Both the position numbers and the translations under genes were made by a program. From Nocardiopsis sp. FIRDI 009 (GTDB lineage: Bacteria > Actinomycetota > Actinomycetes > Streptosporangiales > Streptosporangiaceae): DNA of 64,000 bases. The notes below the pieces were generated by a model. That model was given only the letters and a program-made list of their open reading frames with translations, searched no databases and had not been told where the DNA came from. How positions within the stretch are numbered: the stretch's first letter is position 1; every line of letters begins with the position of its first letter. The stretch is taken from assembly GCF_003386285.1 (NCBI RefSeq), contig NZ_QPNC01000011.1, positions 124,001-188,000 of the forward strand, written 5' to 3'. This document shows, one piece after another, positions 1 through 8,157 of this stretch.

Positions 1-86
1 ACGCGGAGCCCTCCGAGGACGCGACCGCCGAGGCGACGGACTCCGGCGACGGGGCCGGGGACGGCTCCGACGGGGGGAGCGACTGA
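1..86 (+). CDS. 3' end of a truncated upstream gene
   Basis: An open frame enters from the left edge and stops at TGA 84-86. Its last 27 codons encode a tail of Asp, Glu, Gly, Ser, Ala and Thr. The stop shares its final A with the ATG of ccdA, so the two genes are translationally coupled. In actinomycete system II cytochrome c operons the gene before ccdA is usually a TlpA/ResA-type thioredoxin that delivers electrons to apocytochrome. Identity as such a gene is inferred only from position, because no catalytic part is in the window. Confidence 0.6.
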   Translation, partial: AEPSEDATAEATDSGDGAGDGSDGGSD

Positions 87-889
87 TGGACGCGATCGGC
101 GCCACCGTCCTCAGCGGATCCCTGCTCCTGGCCGCGCCCCTGGCCCTGGCCGCCGGGCTCGTCTCCTTCCTCTCGCCGTGCGTCCTGCCCCTGGTCCCTG
201 GCTACCTGTCCTACGTCACGGGCATGAGCGGCGCCGCCGTGCGCGAGCGGCGGACCGCGTCCGGCGGCGGAGCGGCCACGGCCACCGACGTCGACACCGA
301 GCTGGTCGCGCGCCGTTGGACGATGGTCACGGGCAGCGCCCTGTTCATCGCCGGGTTCACGCTGGTGTTCGTGGCGGTCGGCGGGTTCGTCGGGTGGCTG
401 GGTGACGCCCTCCTGGAGTACACCGACACCATCACCTGGGTCCTGGGCGCGTTCACCATCGTCCTCGGTCTGGCCTTCATGGGCCTCGTCCCGGGGCTCG
501 GCCGCGAGTTCCGGTTCCACCGCCTGCCCCGCGCGGGCCTGGCCGGGGCCCCGCTGCTCGGGGTGCTGTTCGGGCTCGGCTGGACGCCGTGCATCGGACC
601 GACGCTGGCCGCGGTGCAGTCGCTGGCCTTCGTCGAGGGCGGCGCGGGGCGCGGCATGCTCCTCTCCCTGCTCTACTGCGTCGGGTTGGGGCTGCCGTTC
701 ATCCTGGCCGCACTGCTCTACCGCAAGGCGCTGGGCGTGTTCGCCCGGCTCACCCGCCACACCCGGGCGGTCACCGTGATCGGGGGTGTCATGCTCGTCC
801 TGGTCGGCCTGGCGATGGTCACCGGCCTCTGGAGCGAGCTGACCACCACCATGCAGGGGTGGACCGCCGGATACCAGACGGTGATCTGA
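86..889 (+). CDS. ccdA: Cytochrome c biogenesis transmembrane protein CcdA
   Basis: This 267-residue polytopic membrane protein matches the CcdA/DsbD beta-domain family, which carries reducing equivalents from cytoplasmic thioredoxin across the membrane to keep apocytochrome cysteines reduced. The two redox cysteines are visible: Cys32 in [12 protein letters not shown] near the start, and Cys169 in GWTPCIGPT midway. About six hydrophobic segments are present, and a hydrophilic loop at residues 52-77 splits the halves. The start overlaps the preceding stop (TGATG), and its own stop overlaps resB, so it is the middle of a coupled operon. A second, more divergent CcdA lies at 55256-56137. Confidence 0.94.
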   Translation: MDAIGATVLSGSLLLAAPLALAAGLVSFLSPCVLPLVPGYLSYVTGMSGAAVRERRTASGGGAATATDVDTELVARRWTMVTGSALFIAGFTLVFVAVGGFVGWLGDALLEYTDTITWVLGAFTIVLGLAFMGLVPGLGREFRFHRLPRAGLAGAPLLGVLFGLGWTPCIGPTLAAVQSLAFVEGGAGRGMLLSLLYCVGLGLPFILAALLYRKALGVFARLTRHTRAVTVIGGVMLVLVGLAMVTGLWSELTTTMQGWTAGYQTVI

Positions 890-2505
890 TGACCGAGACC
901 GAGACACCGCCCTCGGCGTCCGCTGCCGAGACCGCCCCCGCCCAGCCGAGGGGCATCGGCGTCGTCGGGTGGCTGCGTTGGACCTGGCGGACCCTGACCT
1001 CGATGCGCACCGCGCTGATCCTGCTGTTCCTGCTGGCGGTCGGCGCCATCCCCGGCTCGATCCTGCCGCAGAACGTGGTCAGCGTCGACGAGGTCAACAC
1101 CTACTTCCGGGAACACCCCGACCTGGCCCCGTGGCTGGACCGGTTCTACCTGTTCGACGTCTTCTCCTCGCCCTGGTACGCGGCGATCTACCTGCTGCTG
1201 TTCGTCTCCCTGGCGGGCTGCGTCCTGCCGCGCGCCGTCGCGCACGCCCGGGCGCTGTGGGCCCGCCCGGTGCGCACCCCGCGCCACCTCGGCCGGATGC
1301 CGTACGCGGCGCGGTTCTCCACGGACGCGAGCCCGGACACCGTCCTGGAACAGGCGCGAAGGGTACTGCGCGGCTACCGCGTCGAGCGGTACGGCGACTC
1401 CCTCTCCAGCGAGACCGGCTACCTGCGCGAGGCCGGGAACGTGCTGTTCCACCTGGCGCTGCTGGGGCTCCTGCTGGCGCTGGCCGCGGGCGCGTTCTTC
1501 GGCTACCGGGGCAACATGCTCATGGTCGAGGGGACCGGTTTCGCCAACACGCTGCCCTCCTACGACGCCATCTATCCGGGTCACTGGACCGACACCGACA
1601 ATCTCCAGCCCTTCACGCTCGAACTCGACGACTTCGAGGCGACCTTCATCGAGGAGGGCGATCTGCGTGGGCAGGCCGCCTCCTACGTGGCGGACATGAC
1701 CTACCGGGAGTCGCCCGACGCCGGGGAGGGGCGGCACCGGCTGGAGGTCAACCACCCGCTGACCGTCGACGGCGTGCAGGTCTACCTGCTCGGCCACGGG
1801 TACGCGCCGGAGTTCGTGGTCCGCAACGCCGACGGCGAGGTGGTCTTCGACCAGGCGGTGCCGTTCCTGTTCCGCGAGACCGCCACCTTCACCTCCGACG
1901 GTGTGATCAAGGTTCCCGACACCGGCGGCGAACAGCTGGGCTTCGTCGGCGTCTTCCTGCCGACGGCCGCCGAGACCGAGAGCGGGGAGCTGGTCTCCAC
2001 CTTCCCCGGGGCGGAGAACCCGCGGGTGACCCTGGAGGGTTACCGGGGTGACCTGGGGCTGATCGAACCGCAGTCGGTCTACCGGCTGAGCACCGAGGGG
2101 ATGGAGGAGCTCGGCTCCTCACCCGTGATGGAGGTCGGCGACACCTGGGAGCTCCCGGACGGGGCCGGTTCCATCACCTTCACCGGTGTCCGCGATTACG
2201 TCAGCCTCCAGACCAACCGCGACGCCGCCCGGCCCTTCGCGTTGGGGGCGGCCGCGACGGCGGTCGCCGGACTGCTCGTCACCCTGTTCGTCCGTCCGCG
2301 CCGCGTGTGGGTGCGCGCCACGGAGGACGGAGACGGCCGCACCACCGTCGAGGTGGCCGGGCTCGGCAAGACCGAGGCGGCCGGGGACAACGCCGAGTTC
2401 CACGAACTCACCACCAGGCTCGCCGACCGGCTCCGCGACGGGCCGGCCGGGACGGTACCGCCCAACACACCATCCGATCCAGTCGACGAACGGAGTGACC
2501 GGTGA
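889..2505 (+). CDS. resB: Cytochrome c biogenesis protein ResB
   Basis: A 538-residue ResB/Ccs1 protein, the partner of CcsB in the haem-delivering and ligating synthetase of system II. It has an N-terminal Pro/Ala/Thr-rich leader, transmembrane segments near residues 40-60, 95-115 and 190-210, a large extracytoplasmic domain from about 215 to 440, and a final membrane segment near 445-465 followed by a cytoplasmic tail. The start ATG overlaps the ccdA stop (TGATG). The frame is open further upstream, but that stretch lies inside ccdA and is rejected. It overlaps ccsB by 4 nt. Confidence 0.93.
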   Translation: MTETETPPSASAAETAPAQPRGIGVVGWLRWTWRTLTSMRTALILLFLLAVGAIPGSILPQNVVSVDEVNTYFREHPDLAPWLDRFYLFDVFSSPWYAAIYLLLFVSLAGCVLPRAVAHARALWARPVRTPRHLGRMPYAARFSTDASPDTVLEQARRVLRGYRVERYGDSLSSETGYLREAGNVLFHLALLGLLLALAAGAFFGYRGNMLMVEGTGFANTLPSYDAIYPGHWTDTDNLQPFTLELDDFEATFIEEGDLRGQAASYVADMTYRESPDAGEGRHRLEVNHPLTVDGVQVYLLGHGYAPEFVVRNADGEVVFDQAVPFLFRETATFTSDGVIKVPDTGGEQLGFVGVFLPTAAETESGELVSTFPGAENPRVTLEGYRGDLGLIEPQSVYRLSTEGMEELGSSPVMEVGDTWELPDGAGSITFTGVRDYVSLQTNRDAARPFALGAAATAVAGLLVTLFVRPRRVWVRATEDGDGRTTVEVAGLGKTEAAGDNAEFHELTTRLADRLRDGPAGTVPPNTPSDPVDERSDR

Positions 2506-3497
2506 CGTTTGCCGGAGTGTCGAACGAGGCGATGGCGTCAGCCAGCGACACGCTGATCATCGGGATGATCCTCGCGTACGCGGCAGCGCTGTTCCTCTTC
2601 GCGATCGAGGCCGCCTACGGGCGCCGCACCAAGTTGAGGGCCGGGCGGCTCATGCCGGTCGCCGCCGGGGCCACGGCGGACTCCGGCCGGGCCGACGACG
2701 GCATCGAGGTCAGCGTCCGCACGCGGGAGGGGGAGGCGCGGGCCTCCCAGAGCGTCCTCGGCCGGATCGCCCTGGGGGTGACGGCGCTGGGATTCGTGAT
2801 GAGCGTCGCCCAGGTGGTCACGCGCGGTCTGGCCGCGGATCGGTGGCCGTGGGGCAACATGTTCGAGTTCGTCGTCGCCCTGTGCCTGGTGGCCGTCGCC
2901 GGACTGCTGTTCGCCTCCTTCCGCTACCAGGCGCGGTTCCTGGGGGCGTTCGTCCTCGTTCCGGTGCTGGTGCTGCTGGGGATCGGTGTGCGGTGGCTGT
3001 ACGTGGACCCGGGGCCGCTCATCCCGGCGCTCCACTCGTACTGGGTGCCGATCCACATCACCGCGCTGATCATCGCGGGCGGTTCGTTCATGGTCTCCGG
3101 CGTCGCGGGCGTCACCTACCTGGTGTCCGACCGGGCCGAGACGCGGCGGGCGCGCGGGGAGGAGGTCACGGGCGTGGCCGGCCGGCTGCCCAGCCCGGAG
3201 CTGCTCGACCGTCTGTCGCACCGGTTCATCCTGTTCGCGTTCCCGCTGTGGACCTTCGGCATCATCGCGGGCGCGATCTGGGCGGACGAGGCGTGGGGCC
3301 GCTTCTGGGGCTGGGATCCCAAGGAGGTGTGGTCGTTCATCTCATGGGTGATCTACGCGGCCTACCTGCACGCCCGGGCCACCGGTGGCTGGCGCGGCCG
3401 GAAGGCGACCTGGATCAACGTGCTCGGCTTCGCGACCGTGCTGTTCAACTTCTTCGCGGTGAACTACGTGTTCAGCGGTCTGCACTCCTACGCCTGA
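2502..3497 (+). CDS. ccsB: Cytochrome c biogenesis protein CcsB (haem-handling CcsA/ResC family)
   Basis: This 331-residue protein has eight or so membrane helices and the family's tryptophan-rich haem-binding motif, WGRFWGWDPKEVWSF, at about residues 265-279. Conserved histidines lie at the flanking periplasmic loop edges (HSYWVPIHI near 175-185 and a terminal GLHSYA). With ResB it exports haem and attaches it to CXXCH apocytochromes. It starts with GTG in a GTGA overlap with resB and is the last gene of the operon, 19 nt before a strong terminator. Confidence 0.94.
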   Translation: MTFAGVSNEAMASASDTLIIGMILAYAAALFLFAIEAAYGRRTKLRAGRLMPVAAGATADSGRADDGIEVSVRTREGEARASQSVLGRIALGVTALGFVMSVAQVVTRGLAADRWPWGNMFEFVVALCLVAVAGLLFASFRYQARFLGAFVLVPVLVLLGIGVRWLYVDPGPLIPALHSYWVPIHITALIIAGGSFMVSGVAGVTYLVSDRAETRRARGEEVTGVAGRLPSPELLDRLSHRFILFAFPLWTFGIIAGAIWADEAWGRFWGWDPKEVWSFISWVIYAAYLHARATGGWRGRKATWINVLGFATVLFNFFAVNYVFSGLHSYA

Positions 3498-3516
3498 CCG
3501 GCCGCGGGAGCCGGGA

Positions 3517-3561
3517 ACGACGGTGGGGCCGCACCCCTCGCGGGTGCGGCCCCACCGTCGT
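3517..3561. terminator. Bidirectional terminator hairpin between ccsB and the PLDc_N gene
   Basis: A perfect 20-bp stem (3517-3536 with 3542-3561) closes on a 5-nt loop. It sits between the convergent ccsB and the minus-strand gene ending at 3579. No long U tract follows, as is common in high-GC actinomycetes. Confidence 0.88.
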
Positions 3562-3578
3562 GTGAAGCGTGCGGTCGT

Positions 3579-3935
3579 TCACTCGTCCGGATCGATGCGG
3601 CGGTTGAGCCGTCGCAGGAACTCGGGGTCGTCGTCGGGCCCGAGCGGGTGCGGGCTGTCGGAGGGCTTGGCGAAGTCGGACGGGTCGAGGTCGTCGGCGG
3701 CGGACCCGGCCTGGGCCGGAGAGGGCGCGCCGCCGTGCGCCGGGGCCGACTGGCGAGGTCGCCCCAGGAAGAGCCACAGGATCGCGCCAACGGGCATGAA
3801 CACCGCGATGACGACCAGCCACAGGAACTTCGGCAGGCTACGCACATCCTGGGCCGACGTGGTGAGCGCGTCGCAGAACGCGTACACCCACAGAACGATC
3901 GTCGCGAGAGTGATCAGGCCACCGAGCCACACCAT
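3579..3935 (-). CDS. Small membrane protein with PLDc_N domain
   Basis: A 118-residue protein with two transmembrane helices (about residues 3-24 and 37-58) separated by a short loop. The second helix continues into the sequence VGAILWLFLGRPR, typical of the phospholipase D-nuclease N-terminal (PLDc_N) family, which occurs alone in many actinomycetes without any catalytic domain. The remaining 60 residues are a Pro/Asp/Ser-rich cytoplasmic tail that is probably unstructured. Function is unknown. It lies downstream of bldC on the same strand with a 127-nt gap and is bounded by the 3517 terminator. Confidence 0.8.
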   Translation of the reverse strand: MVWLGGLITLATIVLWVYAFCDALTTSAQDVRSLPKFLWLVVIAVFMPVGAILWLFLGRPRQSAPAHGGAPSPAQAGSAADDLDPSDFAKPSDSPHPLGPDDDPEFLRRLNRRIDPDE

Positions 3936-4062
3936 GCTTCCAGCCTACTCTTGCTGTCGACTCCTCACATCTGGACACCGACACCGAATGCGGGGGTCCG
4001 TACGGGGGTGCTGCGGACCGTGGAGGTGAGCGGCGCGTCCCCGCCCTCGGAAGGCGGGCCCC

Positions 4063-4263
4063 TCAGCGTGTGCTCTCGCTCGGCTCGCCGAGCAGGAGCG
4101 CGCGTACCTCGGATTCCCGGAACCGGCGGTGGCCGCCCGGGGTGCGGATGCTGCTGATCCGCCCGGAGGCGGCCCAGCGGGTGACGGTCTTGGGATCAAC
4201 CCGGAAGAGTGAGGCCACTTCCCCGGGGGTCAACAGGCGTTCGCTTGCTCGTTCCACCTTCAC
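4063..4263 (-). CDS. bldC: Developmental transcriptional regulator BldC (MerR-like)
   Basis: A 66-residue single-domain MerR-type winged helix protein. The core LLTPGEVASLFRVDPKTV, then the TRWAASGRISSIRTPGGHRR stretch, are near-identical to Streptomyces BldC, which binds tandem direct repeats head to tail and controls the switch from vegetative growth to sporulation. The frame is open upstream to 4698, but a GTG at 4261-4263 preceded by a GGGGG Shine-Dalgarno gives the expected family length, so that start is chosen. BldC lacks the MerR effector domain and dimerisation helix. It is monocistronic or followed by the PLDc_N gene. Confidence 0.93.
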   Translation of the reverse strand: MKVERASERLLTPGEVASLFRVDPKTVTRWAASGRISSIRTPGGHRRFRESEVRALLLGEPSESTR

Positions 4264-4696
4264 ATTCCCCCAATCGTGCCCGCCTCGGACTGCGGGGGCG
4301 GCGGGCGTTTGATCCCCTAGTGTGCACGAGTTGGTCCGTTTCCTCCCTAGTTTTCGGAGAAATTGCGTTGTTGGGGGGAGGAGTACGGGATATGTGACCG
4401 GAACGTGATGTTCGGTCCTTGCTGTCGGGATTGGAAACATCCCATGACCATCCGGGCTGACGGCAGGACCGTCCCGGCCACCCCTGAGAGACGACACACG
4501 CAGCCCTGGTGCGGGCCTCCTGGTGCACGCCCTTAACCTGGAGGTCAGGGCTTCTGGGGCGTCACCCGGTCGGCACACGTGCGGGCGGTACGACCGCCCG
4601 GAACGCCCCCGGCCCGTCGGGGGCCGGGCGCAATCGCGCGCTGATGGGTGTTGCGACCAATCTAGTCCAGGTAATCGTCTGTTGTGAGGCTTTTCC
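4264..4696. other. 433-bp divergent intergenic region between bldC and the DUF4229 gene
   Basis: There is no credible ORF here. The plus strand carries an unusually strong Shine-Dalgarno (GGGGGGAGGAG, 4373-4383) 8 nt before an ATG immediately followed by TGA (4392-4397), a start-stop pair. Two adjacent hairpins follow: CGGGCGGT/ACCGCCCG (4582-4600) and GCCCCCG/CGGGGGC (4605-4624). An imperfect dyad surrounds 4400-4414. The region must hold the divergent promoters of bldC and the plus-strand gene, but no -10/-35 pair is clear enough to assign. Confidence 0.5.
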
Positions 4697-5026
4697 ATGC
4701 GTAGCTGGCTGACCTATACCGCTGCCCGCCTCGGGTTGTTCGCTGCGGCCTTCGGGATCGTCTATCTGTTCGGGGCGCGGTCGTGGATCGCGCTGGTGCT
4801 CGCCTGGCTCATCAGCGGCCTCGCCTCCTACGTCCTGCTGTCGAAGCTGCGCGACCGGATGTCCGCCGCCACGGTCGAGCGCCTGGACAGGCGTCGCTCC
4901 CCGGGGGTGGGCGAGCGGCTGTCGTCCGGCGCCGCGCGGGAGGACGGCGCCGAGGGCGAGACCGGGGCGGCCCCCGCCGAGGGGGGCGGGGAAGGCCAGG
5001 CGCGCGCGTCGGCCGGGGACGCCTGA
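4697..5026 (+). CDS. DUF4229 small membrane protein
   Basis: A 109-residue protein. Two predicted membrane helices lie at about residues 10-28 and 31-49, followed by a basic stretch (LLSKLRDRMS) and an acidic Gly/Ala-rich tail with no predicted structure. This arrangement and the genomic position near menaquinone genes match the actinomycete DUF4229 family, whose function is unknown. The start ATG has a modest GTGAGG Shine-Dalgarno. It faces the secreted propeller gene convergently with 40 nt between them. Confidence 0.8.
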   Translation: MRSWLTYTAARLGLFAAAFGIVYLFGARSWIALVLAWLISGLASYVLLSKLRDRMSAATVERLDRRRSPGVGERLSSGAAREDGAEGETGAAPAEGGGEGQARASAGDA

Positions 5027-5066
5027 TTCCGGAGCCTCCCCGGCCGTCCGTCCGCGCGCGGCCGCC

Positions 5067-6332
5067 TCAGGCGGGCGGGAACAGGCCGAGGCGGGCGCGG
5101 TACTCGCCCCCCAGCCGCTCGGTGTCGCTGCCCACGTAGAGACCGTCCGGGGTGGCGTGCAGGGCCTCCACGCCGTGGCCCCGGTCACGGCCGGGGTTCC
5201 AGGGCAGCGCGCGGCCGGTCTCCGGGTCGATCGCGCCGATCCCCTCGCGCTCGACCGAACCGGGGCCGGCGTTGTGCGCGCCCTGCTCGTTGTCCATCCA
5301 GCGCTGGTGCCCGCCGACGTAGACCGCCGCGTCCGTGACCTCCACCGAGTAGAGCGCGTCGCCGCCGGTCTTGTTGAACCAGGTGGGGGTGGCGTCCGGG
5401 GTGTCGGTGACCTCGAAGCGGACGGCGGCCTTGCACAGTCCGGGCTTGATCCTGGGGCCGCCGGCGGTCACGACGGCGAAGTAGGAGCCGTCGGGGGAGA
5501 AGGACATCTGCCGCATGTACGTGTGCATGCGGGAGTAGTCGCAGTCGGGTTCGAAGGCCGAGGTGGACCACGGGGTCAGGGCGCCGCTCGCGGTGTCGAT
5601 CATGGCGATCTGGTGGCGCTCCTCACCGTCGACCCTCGTGAAGGTGCCGTTGATGAGCAGCCGCCCGCCGTCGGGGCTCAGGGCGAGTTCCCCGAGGCGG
5701 ATGCCGCCGCGCCGGGGTTCGGAGATCCGGGGCGCGAAGTCGGGGTCGAGCGTTCCGGTGCGGGCGTCGATCCGGGCCAGACCCACGCGCTCCGTACCGT
5801 TCAGGCCGTCGAAGTCCCCGGCGACGTAGACGTCCGTACCGTCCGTGGCGAGGCGGTTGACCGCCCCGTCGTCGAGTCGGGCGGTGAAGTCGGCGACGGT
5901 GGCGCCGTCGCCGAGCGCGATCCTGGCCAGACCCCGCCTCCACTGGCCGTTGACGGCGCTGAAGTCCCCGCCGATGATCACGGAGCCGTCGGGGCCCTCG
6001 ACCACCGAGTTGACGGACCCGGGCACGTCGGGGGCGAAGGACTCGATGACGCGGCCGGTGCCGTGCTCGAAGGCGAACAGGTTGCGCCGGTCGTGGGTGG
6101 TGCCGTGGTCGCTGTCGGCGACGCGGTCGAAGTCCCCGGCCACCACGACGACGTCACCGACACGCAGGATGTCCTTGATCCGCCCGTTCAGGACGTGCGG
6201 GGTCCAGGGGGCGGGCCGCTCGCTGACGATCCCCTCGGTGGCGGCCGAGGCGGCCGGTGCCGACACGGCGGCCCCGGCGGGGAACAGGAGCAGCGCGCTC
6301 ATCGCCAGCGCGGTGAATCGGGTGGGCTTCAC
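5067..6332 (-). CDS. Secreted beta-propeller-like protein
   Basis: A 421-residue exported protein. The start is taken as GTG 6330-6332 because it has a GAGGAGAG Shine-Dalgarno and is followed by a complete Sec signal (KPTR, then a hydrophobic stretch, then SAPAASAA near residue 31). The mature part contains repeated blades of the form VYVAGDF, VIIGGDFSAVNG, LLINGTFTRVDGEER and VYVGGHQR. These resemble the delta-60/DUF5122 propeller repeats found in cell-surface proteins. Three cysteines are present in the mature protein. Ligand and role are unknown. It is transcribed away from menG. Confidence 0.78.
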   Translation of the reverse strand: MKPTRFTALAMSALLLFPAGAAVSAPAASAATEGIVSERPAPWTPHVLNGRIKDILRVGDVVVVAGDFDRVADSDHGTTHDRRNLFAFEHGTGRVIESFAPDVPGSVNSVVEGPDGSVIIGGDFSAVNGQWRRGLARIALGDGATVADFTARLDDGAVNRLATDGTDVYVAGDFDGLNGTERVGLARIDARTGTLDPDFAPRISEPRRGGIRLGELALSPDGGRLLINGTFTRVDGEERHQIAMIDTASGALTPWSTSAFEPDCDYSRMHTYMRQMSFSPDGSYFAVVTAGGPRIKPGLCKAAVRFEVTDTPDATPTWFNKTGGDALYSVEVTDAAVYVGGHQRWMDNEQGAHNAGPGSVEREGIGAIDPETGRALPWNPGRDRGHGVEALHATPDGLYVGSDTERLGGEYRARLGLFPPA

Positions 6333-6494
6333 GGAGGACTCTCCTCGGTCGTGGATGGCGGCCGGGGCCGGTGGCACGGAAATGGGCGCAACCACATTGT
6401 GGCAAATAGTAGTCCCCAAATCACACATGGTGATGTCAATGGTGTCGTGTGTGCCCGGGTTCCTCCGGATGCGATCGGTGTCCGACTCGGGCGT

Positions 6495-6806
6495 TCAGTC
6501 GCGGCGGGAGAAGGCCCCCGCGCGGAAGTTGCGCGGTGGGGTCGCGTCCGCGTCCTGGCCCGGCTCGGCCCGCTGCGCCGCCGTGATGGCCTGACCCAGG
6601 CGGTTGAGGGACGATTCCAGGGCGGCCAGGTCCGCCCTGACGCGTCGGTGCATCGACTCGGAGGCGCGGACGAGCCGCGGATGGACGCCGGTCCGGACCT
6701 CCGGTTCCCCGGCGGTCCGCGGGCCGGCGTGCTCGGCGGCGGCCTCCTGCTCGGACTCGGGGAGCATGGCCTGCTCCTCGCCCGGTTCCACGACGTCGAA
6801 CTTCAC
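6495..6806 (-). CDS. Conserved hypothetical small acidic protein
   Basis: A 103-residue soluble protein with no signal or membrane segment. It starts at a GTG with a GGAG Shine-Dalgarno 5 nt away (CGGAGCAGAC then GTG). The middle part (about residues 38-75) looks helical and carries regularly spaced Leu/Arg residues (RVRADLAALESSLNRLGQ), which could form a short coiled coil. I do not recognise a family. It lies between the propeller gene and menG, facing away from menG. Confidence 0.5.
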   Translation of the reverse strand: MKFDVVEPGEEQAMLPESEQEAAAEHAGPRTAGEPEVRTGVHPRLVRASESMHRRVRADLAALESSLNRLGQAITAAQRAEPGQDADATPPRNFRAGAFSRRD

Positions 6807-6999
6807 GTCTGCTCCGTCTCCCTCCGCGCGTCGGGGTGCGGTCTCCCACGACTGGGACGGCCGGCGCGCGCGTTCGGTTCACCGTCCGCCCGACGCCTCG
6901 GGCGCGAACGCGACCGCTCCCGCCCCGGGCGCCGGGGATGGGCGGGCGAGGCGTCGGGGCGGATCCGGGGGAGGGGCCCGGTGACCGGGGCGGCCCCCT

Positions 7000-7005
7000 T
7001 AGGCT
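7000..7005 (+). promoter_or_regulatory. Leaderless -10 element of menG
   Basis: TAGGCT ends 6 nt before the menG ATG, and there is no Shine-Dalgarno. This matches the TANNNT-N6-start layout of actinomycete leaderless mRNAs, in which transcription begins at the A of ATG. No good -35 hexamer is visible. Confidence 0.6.
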
Positions 7006-7011
7006 GGTCCC

Positions 7012-7722
7012 ATGACCCGCGCCAAGCTCGACAAGAAGCCCCAGGACGTCGCGGCGATGTTCGACGGCATCGCCTCCAGGTACGACCTCGTCAACGACGT
7101 CATCTCCCTCGGCCAGGACCGCGTCTGGCGGCGCGCCGCGGTGAACGCCGTGGACGCCCACAGCGGTGAACTGGTCCTGGATCTGGCCGCGGGCACCGGT
7201 ACCTCCTCGGAGTCCTTCGTGCGCAAGGGCGCCCGGGTCATCGCCTGCGACTTCTCCCTGGGGATGCTGCGCGCGGGGGTCGAGCGGCGCGGCGGCGCCT
7301 CGCGCGGCGGGGTCACGTTCGTGGCGGGCGACGCCCTGCGGTTGCCGTTCGCGGACGAGACCTTCGACGCGGTGACCATCTCCTTCGGACTGCGCAACGT
7401 CAACGACGTCGACCAGGCCCTGCGGGAGCTCCTGCGGGTGACCAAGGTCGGCGGGCGACTGGTGATCTGCGAGTTCAGCCACATCCCGGTCGAGGTCGTG
7501 GACCGGATCTACGCCACCTATCTCATGGCGGCGCTGCCGAGGATCGCCGGCGCCGTCTCCGGCCGCAGCGATGCCTACGACTACCTGTCGGAGTCGATCA
7601 TGGCGTGGCCGACCCAGCCCGAGCTGGCGCGCACCCTACAGGCCGCGGGCTGGTCGCGGGTCGCCTGGCGCAACCTGACGCTCGGGACGGTCGCCCTGCA
7701 CCGGGGCTTCCGGGAGAAGTAA
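7012..7722 (+). CDS. menG: Demethylmenaquinone methyltransferase MenG/UbiE
   Basis: A 236-residue SAM-dependent methyltransferase that performs the C-methylation of demethylmenaquinone, the last core step of menaquinone synthesis. Seen in the sequence: the UbiE N-terminal signature ([17 protein letters not shown], residues 12-28), the SAM-binding motif [10 protein letters not shown] (about 56-64), the acidic motif near [11 protein letters not shown], and the C-terminal family signature [14 protein letters not shown]. Length is normal. It is followed by its own rho-independent terminator and so forms a single-gene unit beside the menJ-nuo locus. Confidence 0.93.
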   Translation: MTRAKLDKKPQDVAAMFDGIASRYDLVNDVISLGQDRVWRRAAVNAVDAHSGELVLDLAAGTGTSSESFVRKGARVIACDFSLGMLRAGVERRGGASRGGVTFVAGDALRLPFADETFDAVTISFGLRNVNDVDQALRELLRVTKVGGRLVICEFSHIPVEVVDRIYATYLMAALPRIAGAVSGRSDAYDYLSESIMAWPTQPELARTLQAAGWSRVAWRNLTLGTVALHRGFREK

Positions 7723-7780
7723 AATCCGACATTAGTAACTCTTGACCACATAGGTAACACATAACTCGATAACTCTCGAA

Positions 7781-7811
7781 CCCTGAGGAACCTCCTGTTC
7801 CTCGGGGTTTT
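7781..7811 (+). terminator. Rho-independent terminator of menG
   Basis: An 11-bp stem (7781-7791 with 7797-7807, one G-T pair) with a 5-nt loop is followed directly by TTTT. This is one of the few classical U-tract terminators in the window. Confidence 0.88.
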
Positions 7812-7984
7812 CTCGTGTGGCTGGATGGGCTCGTGTGGTGTCGGAAACCGCACCTGAGCTGCGCATCTGTCAGAGAGTGGCGGTTTTCTGGGGCTGCTGC
7901 AACTGTCTGTCGCTGTATGTCCCTTTTGTTGCCGAGAGGTTCCCAATACCCCCTCGGGGGTCGCCTATCGGCCCCCGGAGGGTC

Positions 7985-7990
7985 TAGACT
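7985..7990 (+). promoter_or_regulatory. Candidate -10 of the menJ promoter
   Basis: TAGACT fits the actinomycete TANNNT -10 consensus and lies 14 nt before a Rex operator, so a repressor bound there would block early elongation or open-complex formation. No convincing -35 is visible. The 7723-8157 interval otherwise holds the menG terminator and an AT-richer stretch with repeated TAAC words near 7735-7775, which I cannot assign. Confidence 0.45.
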
Positions 7991-8004
7991 GCGGAAAAGT
8001 GTCC

Positions 8005-8022
8005 TTGTGAAGCACTTCACAA
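8005..8022 (+). promoter_or_regulatory. Rex (NADH/NAD+ sensor) operator
   Basis: TTGTGAAGCACTTCACAA is an uninterrupted 18-nt palindrome that matches the Rex operator consensus TTGTGAA-N4-TTCACAA at all 14 fixed positions. Rex represses respiratory genes when NAD+ is high and leaves DNA when NADH binds. The site lies 135 nt before menJ, the first gene upstream of nuoA-N. The rex gene itself is not in the window. Confidence 0.9.
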
Positions 8023-8157
8023 GGGCGCGAGGTGTATCCCACAAGCCACAAACCGGACATCCCGGCAGGCCGGGCCACCTCACAACAGACCCCGTGAGCG
8101 GGTCGGACCCCGCACAGGCCCGCCACGGTGCACCGCGCGAGTAGTCGAGGACCCACC

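Noticed and set aside
6406..6439. TTGACA and TACTAT on the minus strand as a promoter for the secreted propeller gene
   Set aside because: The two hexamers are 22 nt apart, too far for a normal promoter, and no better pair was found.
7735..7780. Repeated TAAC words and a TTGACC as a promoter upstream of the menG terminator
   Set aside because: They lie between the menG stop and its terminator, and no -10 at suitable spacing was found.
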